Assembly: GCA_010279815.1 (NCBI GenBank) | Contig: QEOQ01000235.1 | Location: 197,807 to 261,806 of the forward strand | Origin: Brachionus plicatilis | Taxonomy: Eukaryota > Rotifera > Eurotatoria > Ploima > Brachionidae | Length of the DNA: 64,000 nucleotides | Reading direction: 5' to 3' | Shown: in pieces, positions 21,672 to 33,950 of the stretch | Position numbering within the stretch: position 1 is the first letter of the stretch | Layout of the letters: each line of letters opens with the position of its first letter | Position numbers and translations under genes: made by a program | Notes under the pieces: model-generated | Told to the model about the DNA's origin: nothing | Seen by the model: only the letters and a program-made list of their open reading frames with translations | The model's database searches: none

Positions 21672-24600
21672 ATGAAAAATAAATTCCAAATAATTTTTTC
21701 CCTTGTTCTATGCTTAAATAGTTCAATTTATTCAACACCATTAGATGACTATGTGAACTCAAAAGATGATCACTACAAATATGAAATTTTAAAAGTTGAA
21801 CAATTTTCGGACTACAAGCTTTTTTACATTAATATGACATCACAAAAATGGCAAGATGGTATTTTACTTTAATTTTAATAATTTAAATTATTTAATTAAA
21901 AAATTCAATCTTCAATTAAATAATTAAAATTTATTCAGAAAAATTGAAGATGGTAAGACTTAGTTGCGGTATCGTTATCGGTTTCATTACTTTTTTAAGT
22001 TTATATAAGAAAAGCAGAGTTGTTCAAAAGTCATAGAGTCAAAGTTTTGATTTTAAATTTCTTTTTAGAAAAATATAGGGCTGGTAGGCCGATTGAAAAA
22101 CCGATTTGACAAACAAAACCGGTATTAAAAATTGTTTAAATCGGTTTTGTAGATAAATTCTTATAATTAAAAAAATTTGATATTTTGATATTGCCTTGAA
22201 TGTGAGGAAATTAAGATAAAATAAAATTTTTTTGCATTTACCTTTTATTTTTAGGTATTATAAGTTAATATCAGACCAACATTTAATCACATCAAAACCA
22301 GGTACATTTTCGACTCTAGGTGAATTTAGATATTGAATTTGCTCTGACAAGGAACGTTTATACAATATTGATCTTGAATTCATGGAGAAATTGAAAGTGA
22401 CAATTCTAATTGTTTTCTTTTTCAAAAATTTTTAAAAAGTAATTTTAAAAAAACAGAAAAGTTTTTGAAAATTCTTCCTCTGGAAATTCATGTCTGATAT
22501 TTTGTAAAAAAATGAGTGTCTCAAACAGATAATTAGACTCTTGAAAACTCGTTCTGGTCAAACTCGTAAATCTTGGATATTTACTAGTATCTCTACTCAT
22601 CAATTTTGTAATAAGAGCATTTTCTCATGCAATACATGAAAAAATTTAGGATTTTTCTGGGAATTGCATAAGACAATGCTTCTATTACGAAATTGATGAT
22701 TATTGATACAACTAAATATCCAAGATTGATCACTACGAGTCTAATTGCCTGGTCCCAAATCATTATTTTTTTTAATAAAAAAAATTAGACTCTTTATTTG
22801 GTATTTTGAATGGCAACTTGAAGTTCATGATCATAATCAAATGATCAAAATTTGATTGATTCAAATCTTAATAAAAATGATGAAATTAGATTTTTTTAAA
22901 TTTTTTTAAATTAAACATAAGATGTTTATTATTTTAATTTAAAAAAAAAAACAATTCTTTTTTTTCTAATTGACCTTTAATTGATTCTCCTAAAATCTTT
23001 ATTTGAAAATTTTAAAGACAAATTTAAAATTGACACTAAGGTATCCAAATTATGACTTTAAATGATATTTTAATATTAATTAAAATATATTACGGCGAAA
23101 CAATGTTAAATTTTGTATTGTAAAATTTCAAAATATTGATTAAGAATTTCATTTACTTCAGATAAAAATTCTTATAATTTTCTATCTAATTATAGATTAA
23201 ACAAATAATGTTTAATAAAGTATAGCCATTTATTATTAAAAAATTGATAAAAAATACCATTTTATTTGAATCAAGAACTAAAAATTTTGATTTGAAATTT
23301 ACAATTGATCATGAACTTCAATTTGCCTTTTAAATTTCAAATACAAATTGAAAAAAAAATTTTCTCAATTTTTTAAAAAAATGACAAAAAATAACGAATC
23401 AATAAGATTTAAATAGATAATTGATTTGATTTACTAAAAAAAAGAAAATAAAAATAATAATTTAGGTTAAAAAGGTGTAAAGTATGTTGCACTGTGTTTA
23501 AGTATTTTTTATTAAATTTAATTCTAATAAATAAAAAATGAAGAATTTTTGTTCAATTTGTATTTGAAATTCACAAAGCCTCTTTATTTTTTATCAAAAA
23601 TTATTTTTTATTTATAATTTTTTTTAATTTTTGTATTTGAAGTTTTGAATATCGGCTCTAAAACCGGAGATCAGAACCGGTCCTAGAAAAATACACTTGA
23701 CTTGACTGTAAAATTTTGACTTATATATTTGAAGTTTAGAATGATTTTACTCTAAGATAGAAAGTTTAATACTGTTATTTTTCAAACAGATAAAATTTAT
23801 TTAGATTTTATGATGATCTTCAATATTAATGCTTGATTATATTTCAATTTTTTTTTAAAAAACCCTGTTAATTTCAAAAAAGTCACATCAAATTACTTAT
23901 TTTTTTTTAAATTAAAAAAATTTTCTATGACTTTTGCTCAAGTCTGATGAAAAGGATTCTTTTTGAATTGACCAAATACCTTTAAAATTGATCATAAATA
24001 GTGATTTATTTTTGTTAATGATACTGCTGCTTCTTTTACTAATACTTTAAAAAAAAAGTGATATAAATACTTTGCTAAATCGTCAAAAATTTTAATTATT
24101 TTTTATTTATTTAGAGAATATTGTCGACAAACCAGTATGGTGGCATTGGATGATGGTTTCAGTTCCAAATAAAATACTTAGACCAAATGCTAGTTTTATT
24201 TACATTGGTGGTGATGATAACACTCAAGAGTATGTAAACAAATAACTAAATTGAAAAAAAATATAATAAAATACTTAATAGTTTTCCGGACCCGGACAAT
24301 ACTCAGATACGTTTGACATCAGTGTTCGCTGTTCAAACAGGAACAATAGCGACTCTTTTGCGAAATATTCCAAATCAACCTTTAGTTTTTAAAGATGATG
24401 CGGAGAAAAAGCATCGCAGAGAAGACGAAATTATTGGATGGACATGGCATAAGTTTTTACAAAATGCATCTAACCCATCAATTTTGGCGCATTTGCCAAT
24501 GACCAAAGCAGTTATTAGAGCCATGGACACAATAGAAGATTTTGCTTTGAAAAATAGCTTAGCTAAAATCAAAAAATTTATGTTGGCTGGTGAATCAAAA

Positions 24601-27600
24601 AGAGGTTGGATCACATGGCTGTCAACTGCTGTGGATCCGAAACGAGTGTATTCAGCCGTTCCTGTTGTTCTAGACTTTTTGGACATTAATAAAGTAATTT
24701 TTAAGATAATTATTGAGTTTTATTTTTATAGATATGATTGAATATTTCTCCAATTAATTCCTATTAATTTTTTTTACTCATATTTTATATTTCATGGGCG
24801 ATTAAATAGATACTAAAAATATAAACATACAATTCAGAACTTACACAAGGATTTTTTATGTAATTTTACGTAAAATTACTTTTGTAAAAATTTGTTATTT
24901 TACGAAAATTTCAAATTATCTAATTACTAAATTTCTAATTGCATCATTAAAAATAAAGAAGTAATGTGCCGATTTGACAAGTGGATTTCTGGTCATTTTA
25001 CGTAAATTTACTTTGTTACAAAAAGTTAATTTACGTAAATTTACGTAAAAATTGGTAAAAATGAAAAGGCCAAAAAAAAGCTCAATCTTTTGAATTTTTT
25101 ATTATTTTCTAATAAATTTTGAAAAAGTAGTTTCTATTTATTTGTTTATATTTTTAAAAAAAGTTACTTTTTTTTAATTATTTTTTACTAATTTCTACGT
25201 ATTTTAGGCAAAAAAAGGTAAAATATGACAAAAAAAACTAAATGAAGCGAAAATTTAATCTAATTTTTTTGTAACTCAATTAAATGATGGTCTATAAAAA
25301 ACAAGCCTGGTTAATAGTTTATTTAGTTACAACTTGACTTCCCTTCAACAATTATTCAAGTTTGAAAAATATTTACTTATTAATAATAACGTAATTATCC
25401 GAATATAGTGACATGTCTCTAAATGAAATAATGGCATGTCAGTAAAAAATGAGCATTGATTTTTAAAAGAGTTCAATTTATATGACATGTCTAAAAAAGG
25501 AATAAGTTTTTTTAAAAAATACATCCGGCTTTAATGAAATTCGGATTTAAAAAAATAATTAAATTTTCTTTTTTAATTGATTTTCATAAAAGCTGAAACT
25601 ATTTTTAATAATTTTAAAATTTGTTCACATTTAATTAAGGTGCATTTAAGGCAAAACTACGTCACTACTCTGGGATTCTAAATTTTTTTACATATTCGTG
25701 TTCCCCATGTATGATAACCCATGTTTGGTGGTTTTTTTATGTTTCTACCTATTTCAGGTAAAAAGTTATTTAACTTTGAAAAGGCGTTTTTTGATGCAAA
25801 GCAACATTAAAAACCCTTTTTTCTCCCAAAAATACTCCGATTTGTATATTTTTTTTTTCATTTTCCGATTTTAAATGCTTTAAATTTTATTATTCTTGAT
25901 TTAAAAATAAAAAATATTCTTAATTTACCTGTTTTTTTTTACTTTTATACCTTTTTTTTCACAAAAAAGAGAGCCGAGCTTCGTTGGCAGGTGAATATAT
26001 CTAATATTGTATATCAGTAGATAGATCTACTCAATACGCACAAACTAATGAAGAGCTTTTTTTTATATGATCCCTACTGGTCAAGATATTTGCCTTTTAC
26101 TAGCAGCTGTTTTTGAGAAAAAATTCAAATTTTTAATTTTTCAGTCTTATATAGCTAAATTTTTGACTTATGTCATTAAAAATCATTTTCTTTTAATCTT
26201 AATAACTAAATTAATTATAATGAGTAAGAGTCGACGATGATCTTGGTTCAATATTCACTACCTCCTGAATTTGCTCGGCTACAAGCCTTTGCTGGGGCAA
26301 TTTTCTTAAATGCTGTTTTTGCCTTTTCATTTTCAATTTTAAATTCTAATTAATTATGATGTAAAAATTTAAATTCTAAATTTTAATTTAAATTCTAATT
26401 AACTTTCAAAGTTAAATAACTTTTTACCTGAAATAGGTAGAAACATAAAAAAACCACCAAACATGGGTTATCATACATGGGGAACACGAATATGTAAAAA
26501 AATTTAGAATCCCAGAGTAGTGACGTAGTTTTGCCTTAAATGCACCTTACATGTCATTAAAGATGAGTTTTTTTTTTTTCAAAAACAGTGCTCAATTTTG
26601 AATAACATGTCACTAAAATAGAGTTCTCTATTTTAAAGACACGTCAATGAATTCGGTTATTTACGTTACTTTGCATCTACTTATAAATTTTACAAAAATA
26701 ATTTTTTAAGATAAACAAAAAAAGTTGTTTAAAATTTTTTAATTTTTTTATTGATCCAAATTCATTATGCCCAAATTTGGAGATAAAAAACTAATTCGGT
26801 GTAAAACAACAATCTAGAGATTCGGGTTTAAGAAAAGTAATGGGCACATCTAATTTCCACTTTTTCTTAAATTTTGGAAAAATAAATAATATTTATCAAA
26901 ATAATCTTTATATAGTTTAATTAATAAAAAGTGAAGGTGATTTTTCAAATTGGATGAATAAAAAAAATTGAAGAATTTTTTTTTTTTTAATTTTAAAAAA
27001 TTTCGCTTTTCAAGAACCTTCATAGCCATTTCAAATGTCTTGGTGGATGGACTTTTGCTTTTTATCCTTATTACGTTCTTAACATTACAAAATATGCAGA
27101 TAGCAGAGAGCTTTTTGAATTTCAAAAAATAACTGATCCTATTAATTATTTGGACCGCTATAAAGACACAAATATTTTAGTAATGACAACTAGTGGTGAT
27201 GAATTTTTCCTTCCTGAGGACACCCATTCTTATTGGCAAAATTTAGTCGAGGCAACAGATGGAAAAGTTTTACTAAGACGACTACCAAATGCTGAGCATC
27301 TGATGATAGCTCATGCAATAAGTGAATTTGAAAGTATAACAGCTTTTTTCTTTAGTACTTATGAAAGGATTTTTATACCAAAACTGAGATGGACATTACC
27401 AAATAATGCAACTCATGGAATAATACGAGCAACTGTGGATACCACAAACAGTCCAAAACCTTCTAGCTTCCAAGCATTTTATGCCAAAACTTTGGACAAT
27501 AAACGAAGAGATTTTCGATTGGCATCAGCAGACCCCAAAGATCCGTCAAAACCAGTTCCTCATCCAGTTGTGTGGTTTTCGACTCAAAAAGAAGTTCTAG

Positions 27601-27800
27601 TATATGAAAAAAAAGATTCAATTACCTATGAAATTGCATTCCCGAAACCAACTGATGGATGGTTTGGTTTCTTTTTGGAATTTAGTTTTAGAAATTTGGA
27701 TAATTCTGTTAACATCGTCACAACCGAAACTAATGTAATACCTGAATTTTTTCCATTTGAAGATTGCTTTAGTAATGAGTGTTTTGGAAGTTTAGTTTGA
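21672..27800 (+). CDS. Autocrine proliferation repressor A (AprA)/PhoPQ-activated PqaA-like secreted protein
   Basis: Complete 4-exon gene encoding 499 aa: exons 21672-21858, 24115-24229, 24282-24693 and 27015-27800. All introns are GT..AG and phases agree (187, 115, 412 and 786 nt). Residues 1-20 form a signal peptide, followed by the family start TPLDDYVN. Family landmarks in order: NMTSQKW, PVWWHWMMVSVP, FIYIGG, TGTIATLLRNIPNQP, LPMTKAVIRAMD, the nucleophile-elbow-like AGESKRGW (Ser206), LGGWTFAFYPYY, TSGDEFFLPEDT and NAEHLM. The fold is alpha/beta-hydrolase-like, and Ser206 with the later Asp and His could form a triad. In Dictyostelium AprA is a secreted growth repressor; bacterial PqaA relates to virulence regulation. 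The role in animals is not known. Introns 1 and 3 (about 2.3 kb each) are filled with nested transposons. A poly(A) signal follows the stop. Confidence 0.93.
22076..23685. mobile_element. hAT element remnant in intron 1 of the AprA-like gene
   Basis: The ends are TAGGGCTGGT and, on the other strand, TAGGACCGGT, with a perfect 8-bp duplication GAAAAATA at 22068-22075 and 23686-23693. The minus strand at about 22260-22385 encodes a piece resembling the hAT C-terminal dimerisation region (SEQIQYLNSPR, FDVIKCWSDI) and a stop. The rest of the transposase is missing or replaced by other inserts. Flanking sequence on both sides belongs to the GACTT repeat family, so the element jumped into an older repeat. 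Confidence 0.78.
22812..23337. repeat. MITE-like element, copy 2, nested in the hAT element
   Basis: The left arm reads GGCAACTTGAAGTTCATGAT and the right arm, on the other strand, GGCAAATTGAAGTTCATGAT. Same family as 20127-20681. A separate palindrome at about 22550-22745 (AATCTTGGATATTTACTAGT against its reverse) lies just before it. Together they explain why the hAT interior lacks coding sequence. Confidence 0.6.
24850..25250. repeat. ACGTAAA-rich tract in AprA-like intron 3
   Basis: Tandem and inverted variants of TTACGTAAAATTAC and AATTTACGTAAA. They match the arm sequence of the Tc1-like foldback elements in the Ral-GAP introns. No element boundary could be fixed. Confidence 0.4.
25385..26672. 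mobile_element. Outer inverted-repeat element in AprA-like intron 3
   Basis: The left arm (AACGTAATTATCCGAATATA, then GTGACATGTC motifs to about 25500) faces a right arm (about 26555-26672) that reads AACGTAAATAACCGAATTCA on the other strand with the same ACATGTC repeats. It encloses the complete inner element at 25638-26547. Non-coding; class unknown. Confidence 0.55.
25638..26547. mobile_element. Foldback element with about 150-bp near-identical arms
   Basis: The arms start AGGTGCATTTAAGGCAAAAC on both strands and stay almost identical for about 150 bp, through CTGAAATAGGTAGAAAC, to about 25785 and from about 26405. TA flanks both ends, consistent with a Tc1/mariner- or PIF-type insertion. 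The interior contains one short minus-strand frame at about 26225-26340 with no recognised product. Arm identity suggests a young insertion. Confidence 0.7.
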
Positions 27801-27806
27801 GTTTTC

Positions 27807-27812
27807 AATAAA
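27807..27812 (+). terminator. Poly(A) signal of the AprA-like gene
   Basis: AATAAA only six bases after the TGA stop, implying a very short 3' UTR. Confidence 0.6.
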
Positions 27813-28159
27813 TTGTAATCAAAAATTTTTACTCTAAATATTTATTATCTTTACAAGAAATGATAAATTTATCAAGACTACTATTTCAATGGTCAGTATT
27901 ATATGATAGGCAGTATTTTATTTATAAAAAGGAAGTAATTAAAAAAAGCGGTGATATACTTTAAAAAAAAATACATTTTTGCAAGTTATTATCTAATAAA
28001 AGCAGTATAACTCACAAATTTACCAATTATTCAAGTTTTGGTAAATTACCATTATTTACGTTCCTAATATATAGAAATATTCACTTTGCTTTTGTTCATA
28101 AATTGAATAGTATTTTTCAGATTTATTTTACTGGTTTAAACAAATTTACTTAAATTTTA

Positions 28160-28320
28160 CAGACTAATATAATTTCCAGACTTTTTTTTAAGTCACAAGT
28201 CTAAAGTCAAGTCAAGTCAATGATTTAATATTGATAAAAATTTTGGTGCAAGTCATGACTTTAACTTAAATCTTTTTGACTTAGACTTAAAACCTTGATA
28301 TATAAACAAGTCTGATAATT
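28160..28320. repeat. GACTT-family element copy
   Basis: The left part reads AAGTCACAAGTCTAAAGTCA and the right part, on the other strand, CAGACTTGTTTATATATCAA followed by AAGTCTAAGTC motifs. It is a short, complete-looking inverted copy, non-coding. Confidence 0.5.
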
Positions 28321-29388
28321 TCATGTAATATAATTTCAAGGTTAATCAACAGGCTAGTGCCCATACTGATTAATACTTTATTTATTAGATGAATGCATAG
28401 ATTATTTAAAAAAAAATAAAATATCAGCTTAGGAACATTCAAATAAAGTCAATTATTCTTTATCATTTAATCCATCATTAAATATTATTTACTCATGAAT
28501 TGTTATTTTAATTAAATTAATATGTGCAATGAAAGTATTTGCGATGAAACAATTTTTCTATGAAACGTTACACGCTATGATAAGATCCAGCCCCATCATA
28601 ATACCACAAATATTTGCAAGAAAATTCATGAATTTAAAAAAAAATTTCGTTTATTTTCCGAAAATATTTTGAAGATGGACAAAATTTTCGAAAAAAATTC
28701 TAAAAATTCTTAGTCGAAAATTTTCCAACCGTAATTTACGTTATTTTCAAAATTTTAATTAAAAAAATATCAAAAAATAAAAATATAACTATTTCATTAA
28801 TTGTATTTAAAAAAAAAATTTAAAAATCTAAAAAAAAGTCTTTTTAATTATTTAGAAGATTCCGAGCATGTTGATTATGATGATTGAGAATGTGTTTGAG
28901 CTTTTTCCATTTTGGTCAGCTATTTTTGACCAATCTTTATCTTTAAGCTAAAATTAAATTCATAAAAATTATGTGTTAATTGGCGTATTGTTTCGATTTC
29001 ACTTTTTAATTTCTTTATTATTAGTTCTTTTTTTTTATTCATAAGATGAAAATGATATGTAAGAGCAACTGGTAAAACAAGATTCACAATCATAAACAGA
29101 ATTTTTTATTTATCCAATTTTATTATTTGTTTTTATACAATAATCTAAACGCTTTTTTATATAACAATAAAGCTTACTGAACTTGCTTTCTTATAATCTG
29201 CCTTAAATAATCAGACCAAAATCTTTAGAATTCTCTAAAAACTTCATCTTATAATTTTTTCCATATAAAATATTTTTTGAAACATATATTTCTGATAGTA
29301 AATGAAAAACACTCTATTAGTTAATAAAGTTACTGATTAATTCGTTATTTAGTCCATTCTATTCTTACTTAGTTCTTTGTTTAAATTT
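28321..29388. other. Intergenic, no supported gene
   Basis: AT-rich sequence. A minus-strand frame at about 28900-29050 (Lys/Ile-rich, with KDKDWSKIADQ in one frame) is interrupted and not assigned. Confidence 0.3.
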
Positions 29389-29631
29389 TCAAATTAAAAG
29401 TACTACTCTTTGCTTACGATCAGATAGAAAAGCTTTTAACCAACATAATGCTTTTCCATCCGGATCTAGTCGACAGCCTTTTTTGTAGAGGAGGCTAACA
29501 TTCGCCTCTCGCCAAGAACTTGGAAACTCACCTTTACTTAGCGACAAGTTGAACAGAATGGTCAATTGGGCTGTGAACGCATCTGTGCATTCTCTAAGTA
29601 CGAACGAAGAAACTCCATCGCCACTAAGCAA
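29389..29631 (-). pseudogene. LINE reverse-transcriptase fragment
   Basis: The translation contains GDGVSSFVLREC and GEFPSSWREANVSLLYKKG, the typical LINE RT stretch before the NYRP box. It then jumps directly to CWLKAFLSDRKQRVV, a region normally over 100 residues downstream. An internal deletion has therefore joined two RT segments. No catalytic motif is left. Confidence 0.7.
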
Positions 29632-29799
29632 CTAAGTGAGGAATATAAATATAAAATAAAAGCGAAGAATTTGTAAAAAAATATGTGTTCTAAATAAAAA
29701 ATTTTTTTTCACGAACGTGATAAAGAGAGCATACTTTTTTTCTAACACAATTTTTTTTTTTTAAACTGGCATAATTAATTTATACTGCAAACGATTTGT

Positions 29800-31370
29800 T
29801 GGTTTTCGAGATCTTTTAGGGGGTACCGTATTTCCAGGCTCTACCCTGTTGATCCCTTTTTTAGCCAATTCCACTTGTTTCCGTTACTAGTAATTAGGTT
29901 CAAAAACAGAGCTAGCCGTAATCTCCGATCCGTGACAAACCTCTAACTGTCTTTTGTCTTCGTTCCGATTTAGGAAGTTTGGATCCATCTAGTAACTTTC
30001 ATAGTCTTTTTTAGCAGTACTGCCCTGTTCAGCGTGTATTTCTTAAACTGGGCATTACGTTTCTGGAAACCATTCGACTTATTCATCACCTTGATTGGTC
30101 TTGAGATGTAACTAGGGGGTTTGAAACACTTTTTTAATCTTTAAGCGTGGATCAATTGTTTCTTCTTGGTAGCGTCGGATTGGATCAGGTAATAATTCTC
30201 ATTTAGGACTGCATCAGTATTGAAAGTCCCTTTCCATTTAATGGAGCAGTTTTCTTGACATACCTTTTTTATTTGCTTGTTTCAGATTTGACTCGGTCAC
30301 CGATGGCGTAGCCATATGGCTTCACATTTCGATCTGGCATGAGTTTAACCCTAAAGTCAGAATTTCAGCCAACGGTCTTATTACATCTAAGCAGATCAGC
30401 CCTGACCTTGCTTGCATATGAAAGTCCATCTAAATCAAGGTCAGGGGCAGGGAACAGTAGATCCACGGGGAGCTTCAGTTTTCGACTGGAGATGAGATGA
30501 CTTCGAACGGGGTTAAGCCAGTCATATGGTCCACAGTGGTTTTATATGCGAACGCCAACTTAGGTAGGGATTGGTCCCATTGCCTTTGTGAATCGGCCAC
30601 ATAACACGCCAACATTTGTTCTAAAGCGCGATTGAATCTTTCGGTTTTTCCGTCGCATTGAGGATGGTACCCAGATGTCTGGAGTCTTTTTATATCTAAT
30701 AATTCATCATTAGTTGATTCATCAGTTCGGATTGAAAATTGGTTCCTCGGTCCGACAGCGCAGCTTCTGGAACACCATGTCCAATTATATATTGTATTAA
30801 AAAATCAGCCACTTCAACAGCTTTTTGTGACTTAAGTGGACATCTCGGCAAATTTTGAGAAAATGGAAGACAATTACCAGAATGTAAAGAAAATAACTAT
30901 CCCATGTTGTCCCTTGTTATTAAACGGAACAGTCTGCTGGACCGAATCTGAACTAAAAGCTGATAATTGATAAAATTGATAATTTAGACCATACTCGTTT
31001 TTGTCATAACACCGATAAACGTTGTTAACGAATATCCTTAAAAGCCTAAATTTGCACCAATAGATAAATAGCTCCGAATTTGTTTTGTAACATTTATCCG
31101 TTCTCGCCCCCTTCATTATCCAACTGTGCAGCTCTGCTATAGCATAACTCTCGATCTGATCTTCATTGAATTCGGTTTTTTGAAACTCCAGATTTTTAAT
31201 TATCACTCCAGGGTCAAGTAGTACTCTCTTGTTTTACGTCGTTTTCTTCTTCCAACATACATCTGGAAAGCACATCCGCATTACCGTTCTCATGGCCTTT
31301 GCGATGCTCTGAGGTAATGACGACGGTTCTTTAATCTGACGTTCTACATTTAATACATTCAGATTGCTAA
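29800..31370 (-). pseudogene. Ty3/Gypsy pol remnant (RNase H end and integrase)
   Basis: Read on the minus strand, the order is the RNase H end (NGNADVLSR, about 31280), a linker with YW and VYRCYD typical of the region before the integrase zinc finger (30874-31206), and the integrase core (YHPQCDGKTERFNRAL, about 30620-30680, then TGLTPFE at about 30510). A low-identity integrase C-terminus runs to about 29800. Stops and at least one frameshift (about 30480) show it is dead. Reverse transcriptase and protease are missing; sequence upstream is interrupted by the minisatellite-edged element starting near 31430. Confidence 0.78.
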
Positions 31371-31429
31371 ATCTATCTAACAAAAATCTAATCTATTAGG
31401 TATTTCATATATGTAATTCATTTTAATCA

Positions 31430-31860
31430 TTGAATTCATTTTGTTCATTTTGTTCAGTTTATTCATTTTGTTCAGTTTATTCATTTTGTTCAGTTTTTTC
31501 ATTTTGTTCAGTTTATTCATTTTGTTCAGTCTATTCATTTTGTCCAGTTTATTCATTTTGTTCATTTTGTTCATTTTATTCATTTTGTTCAGTTTATTCA
31601 TTTTGTTCAGTTAATTCATTTTGTTCAGTTAATTCATTTTGTTCAGTGAATTCATTGTGTTCAGTTTATTCATTTTGTTCATTTTGTTCAGTTTATTCAT
31701 TTGGTTCAGTTTACAAATTTTGTTCATTTTATTCATTTTGTTCATTTTGTTCATTTTGTTCAGTTTATTCATTTTGTTCAGTTTTTTCATTTTGTTCAGT
31801 TTTTTCATTTTGTTCAGTTTATTCATTTTGTTCAGTTTATTCATTTTGTTCATTTTGCCT
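31430..31860. repeat. TTTTGTTCA minisatellite, left edge of the composite element
   Basis: About 430 bp of imperfect units TTTTGTTCAGTTTATTCA and shorter TTTTGTTCAT variants in direct tandem. Because the unit is a multiple of three it gives open frames on both strands (Phe/Cys/Ser/Val-rich on plus, Met-Asn-Lys-rich on minus). These are repeat artefacts, not genes. The same unit in reverse orientation appears at 36223-36265, the opposite edge of the element. Confidence 0.88.
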
Positions 31861-32089
31861 TTTCTGTTTTTAAGGGTATTATAAAGAAAAATTTACTTTT
31901 ATTTTTTTTATTTATTTATAATTTCTTTTTTTTTTTTAATATTTAACAAGCAATTAATAAAAAAATTTATTATTTTATTTTTTATTTATTTACAATTTTT
32001 CTTTCTTATAAATATTCAACATACAATAAATAAAAAAATGAAAATGTTCCAAATTTATGTGTTTTAATTTGAATTTAAAACCACTTAAC

Positions 32090-33617
32090 CAAAAATTTAT
32101 TTCCTCACATACAACAGTATTTAAATCATCCAGCTCTCTTTATTTGTCGGGATTCATGTTTTTTTTACACCATCGATCTTTGTGATTTATAAAATGAAAT
32201 CTGTCAATAGCTTTTTTCAAATTTTTAAAAACTTTTGATCGAGTACTCTTTTCCCACAATTTTCTTGAGTCAATCATTTTTTTCAAATGACATCCATCAT
32301 CATATATTAAAAATTTTGGATTAAATAAAATATTATAATCTGTGAACAGCTTTCTGAGCCAAAAAGTTCCCTATATCCATTCACAATTACACAATTTAAT
32401 ACTGAGATGGCGATTCCTCTTGTACGTGTTTTATACTCACATAAAGCTCTTGATTTTAGGGTCTCACATGTTAAATCACTAATTTCAGTGTTAGAATTTT
32501 TTAAGCAAAAAAACTCTTCAATTTTTTGCTCTCCAATTTTATTTCTTTCCAGCAATAAAAATTTTCCATTTTCAACTTCAGTTAAAAATAGGTAATTTTC
32601 ATCTTGTGTTAAAAAACAATCATGTATTTTTTTTATTTCGGTAAAAGATGAGGATCCTGGTTTTATTTGGTTAACATTATATGATATCATTTCATCACTT
32701 ATCTTGAAATAAACTTTATTAGTTAAGTTTAGATGCTCATTACTAAAATAACTTCCCCTTTCAGGTGTTTTTATGCATCCAGTCAAAATTGGATCTAATT
32801 CTTGAGATTTCATTGAATTCCAGAAAACATACATTTTAGTCTATTACATTTAAAATTTCCATCTATATTTATCAATTTTGAACAAATTTCTTGTTTTTTT
32901 TGGTCATCGTGATGGTGATTTTTCCATTTATTAACAAAATTCTGAAAAAAGAATTTCCTATAATATAATAATGATTCACTTAAGTTTTGGATATCTGGTG
33001 ATTCAAATTTTTCTAAATTAAGTTTCATGTCATTTTTTAGAAACTGAAGAAACACATGGTAAAACCAGCTCTCTGTGATCAATGTTCTACTAGCTTATTT
33101 CTTTCCATATTAGAATTAGAGTATAAATAGTTAAATGCTTTACTAAAACTTAATAACTTAAATAGAATTCAGTACAACAAAATGCACAAAATTTAGATAA
33201 AATGGAACATGATGATAATTTTTTACCAATGCTAAAAAAAACAGCTTTTTTAAATTTAAAATTAGATTTTAACAAAGGATTCGAACAAATCAAACATTTT
33301 AATATATCTGATTGAACCAGATTTGAATCAAAATTATTTTGTAATGAAAAGAAATCTATTTTTTCCTCAAACTTTTTGAAATTTAGAAAAAAATCAATTG
33401 GATAAATTGAATTATAAAGTCCGATTTTGTTTAGAAAGTTGGAAAATTCTGATTTAGTTATATTAAAATTCAAAACATGAGAAAATATTCTAGAAATTTT
33501 TTCAAAGTCTGTCTCAGCATAATGTGGATATCTTCCAATTATAAAGAGCCCTTATACTAATTGCTCAATATTTTGAAAAGGTTTTAAATAGTCCTGCCAG
33601 AAATGATTTCTTTCCAT
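32090..33617 (-). pseudogene. KDZ-like transposase with cysteine cluster (broken)
   Basis: The minus-strand reading starts at the ATG at 33617 (MERNHFWQDYL). After 21 codons it meets an in-frame TAA (33552-33554), then stays open to about 33150. It carries CLICSNPLL and CAFCC, spaced like the CxC cysteine clusters linked to KDZ transposases. Shifted frames continue at 33082-32810 and 32834-32307, the latter ending GYRELFGSESC. Another shift leads to YDDGCHLKKM, then DRFHFINHKDRWC and NP, the late catalytic-core pattern. A further in-frame TAA sits at about 32144. With at least three frame breaks and two stops the gene is dead. Family assignment rests on motif order only. Confidence 0.55.
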
Positions 33618-33950
33618 GCTATTTTTAGTCTGCAATTAAGAATAAAAAATGAATTTATTTGTTAAAATATTTTATTTATTTAAATACAGAGAAAGATATC
33701 TACAAAACAGATTTATTTTTAATTTTAAATTAAGAAGAATGTTTCATAACATGAGCTAATAAAGCGACAATTGGCAATTAAATTTAAAACATGATCTCTA
33801 TCAGTTTGAAAACCAAATTAAATTTGTAAAAGAATGTTTTTTTTTTATAAATCTTTGCTTGAAATTGATTGAAATTGACTCGAATTTTTATTGCTGAATA
33901 AAAAAAGCTTATTTGTTCTTAGATAAAAAAAGTTTAATTTAATTTTTTAA

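Noticed and set aside
31430..31860. CRISPR-like array
   Set aside because: Units are contiguous tandem repeats without unique spacers, and the genome is eukaryotic.
31430..31873. 147-aa and 74-81-aa open frames in the minisatellite
   Set aside because: All are translations of the same tandem repeat on both strands; no gene-like composition.
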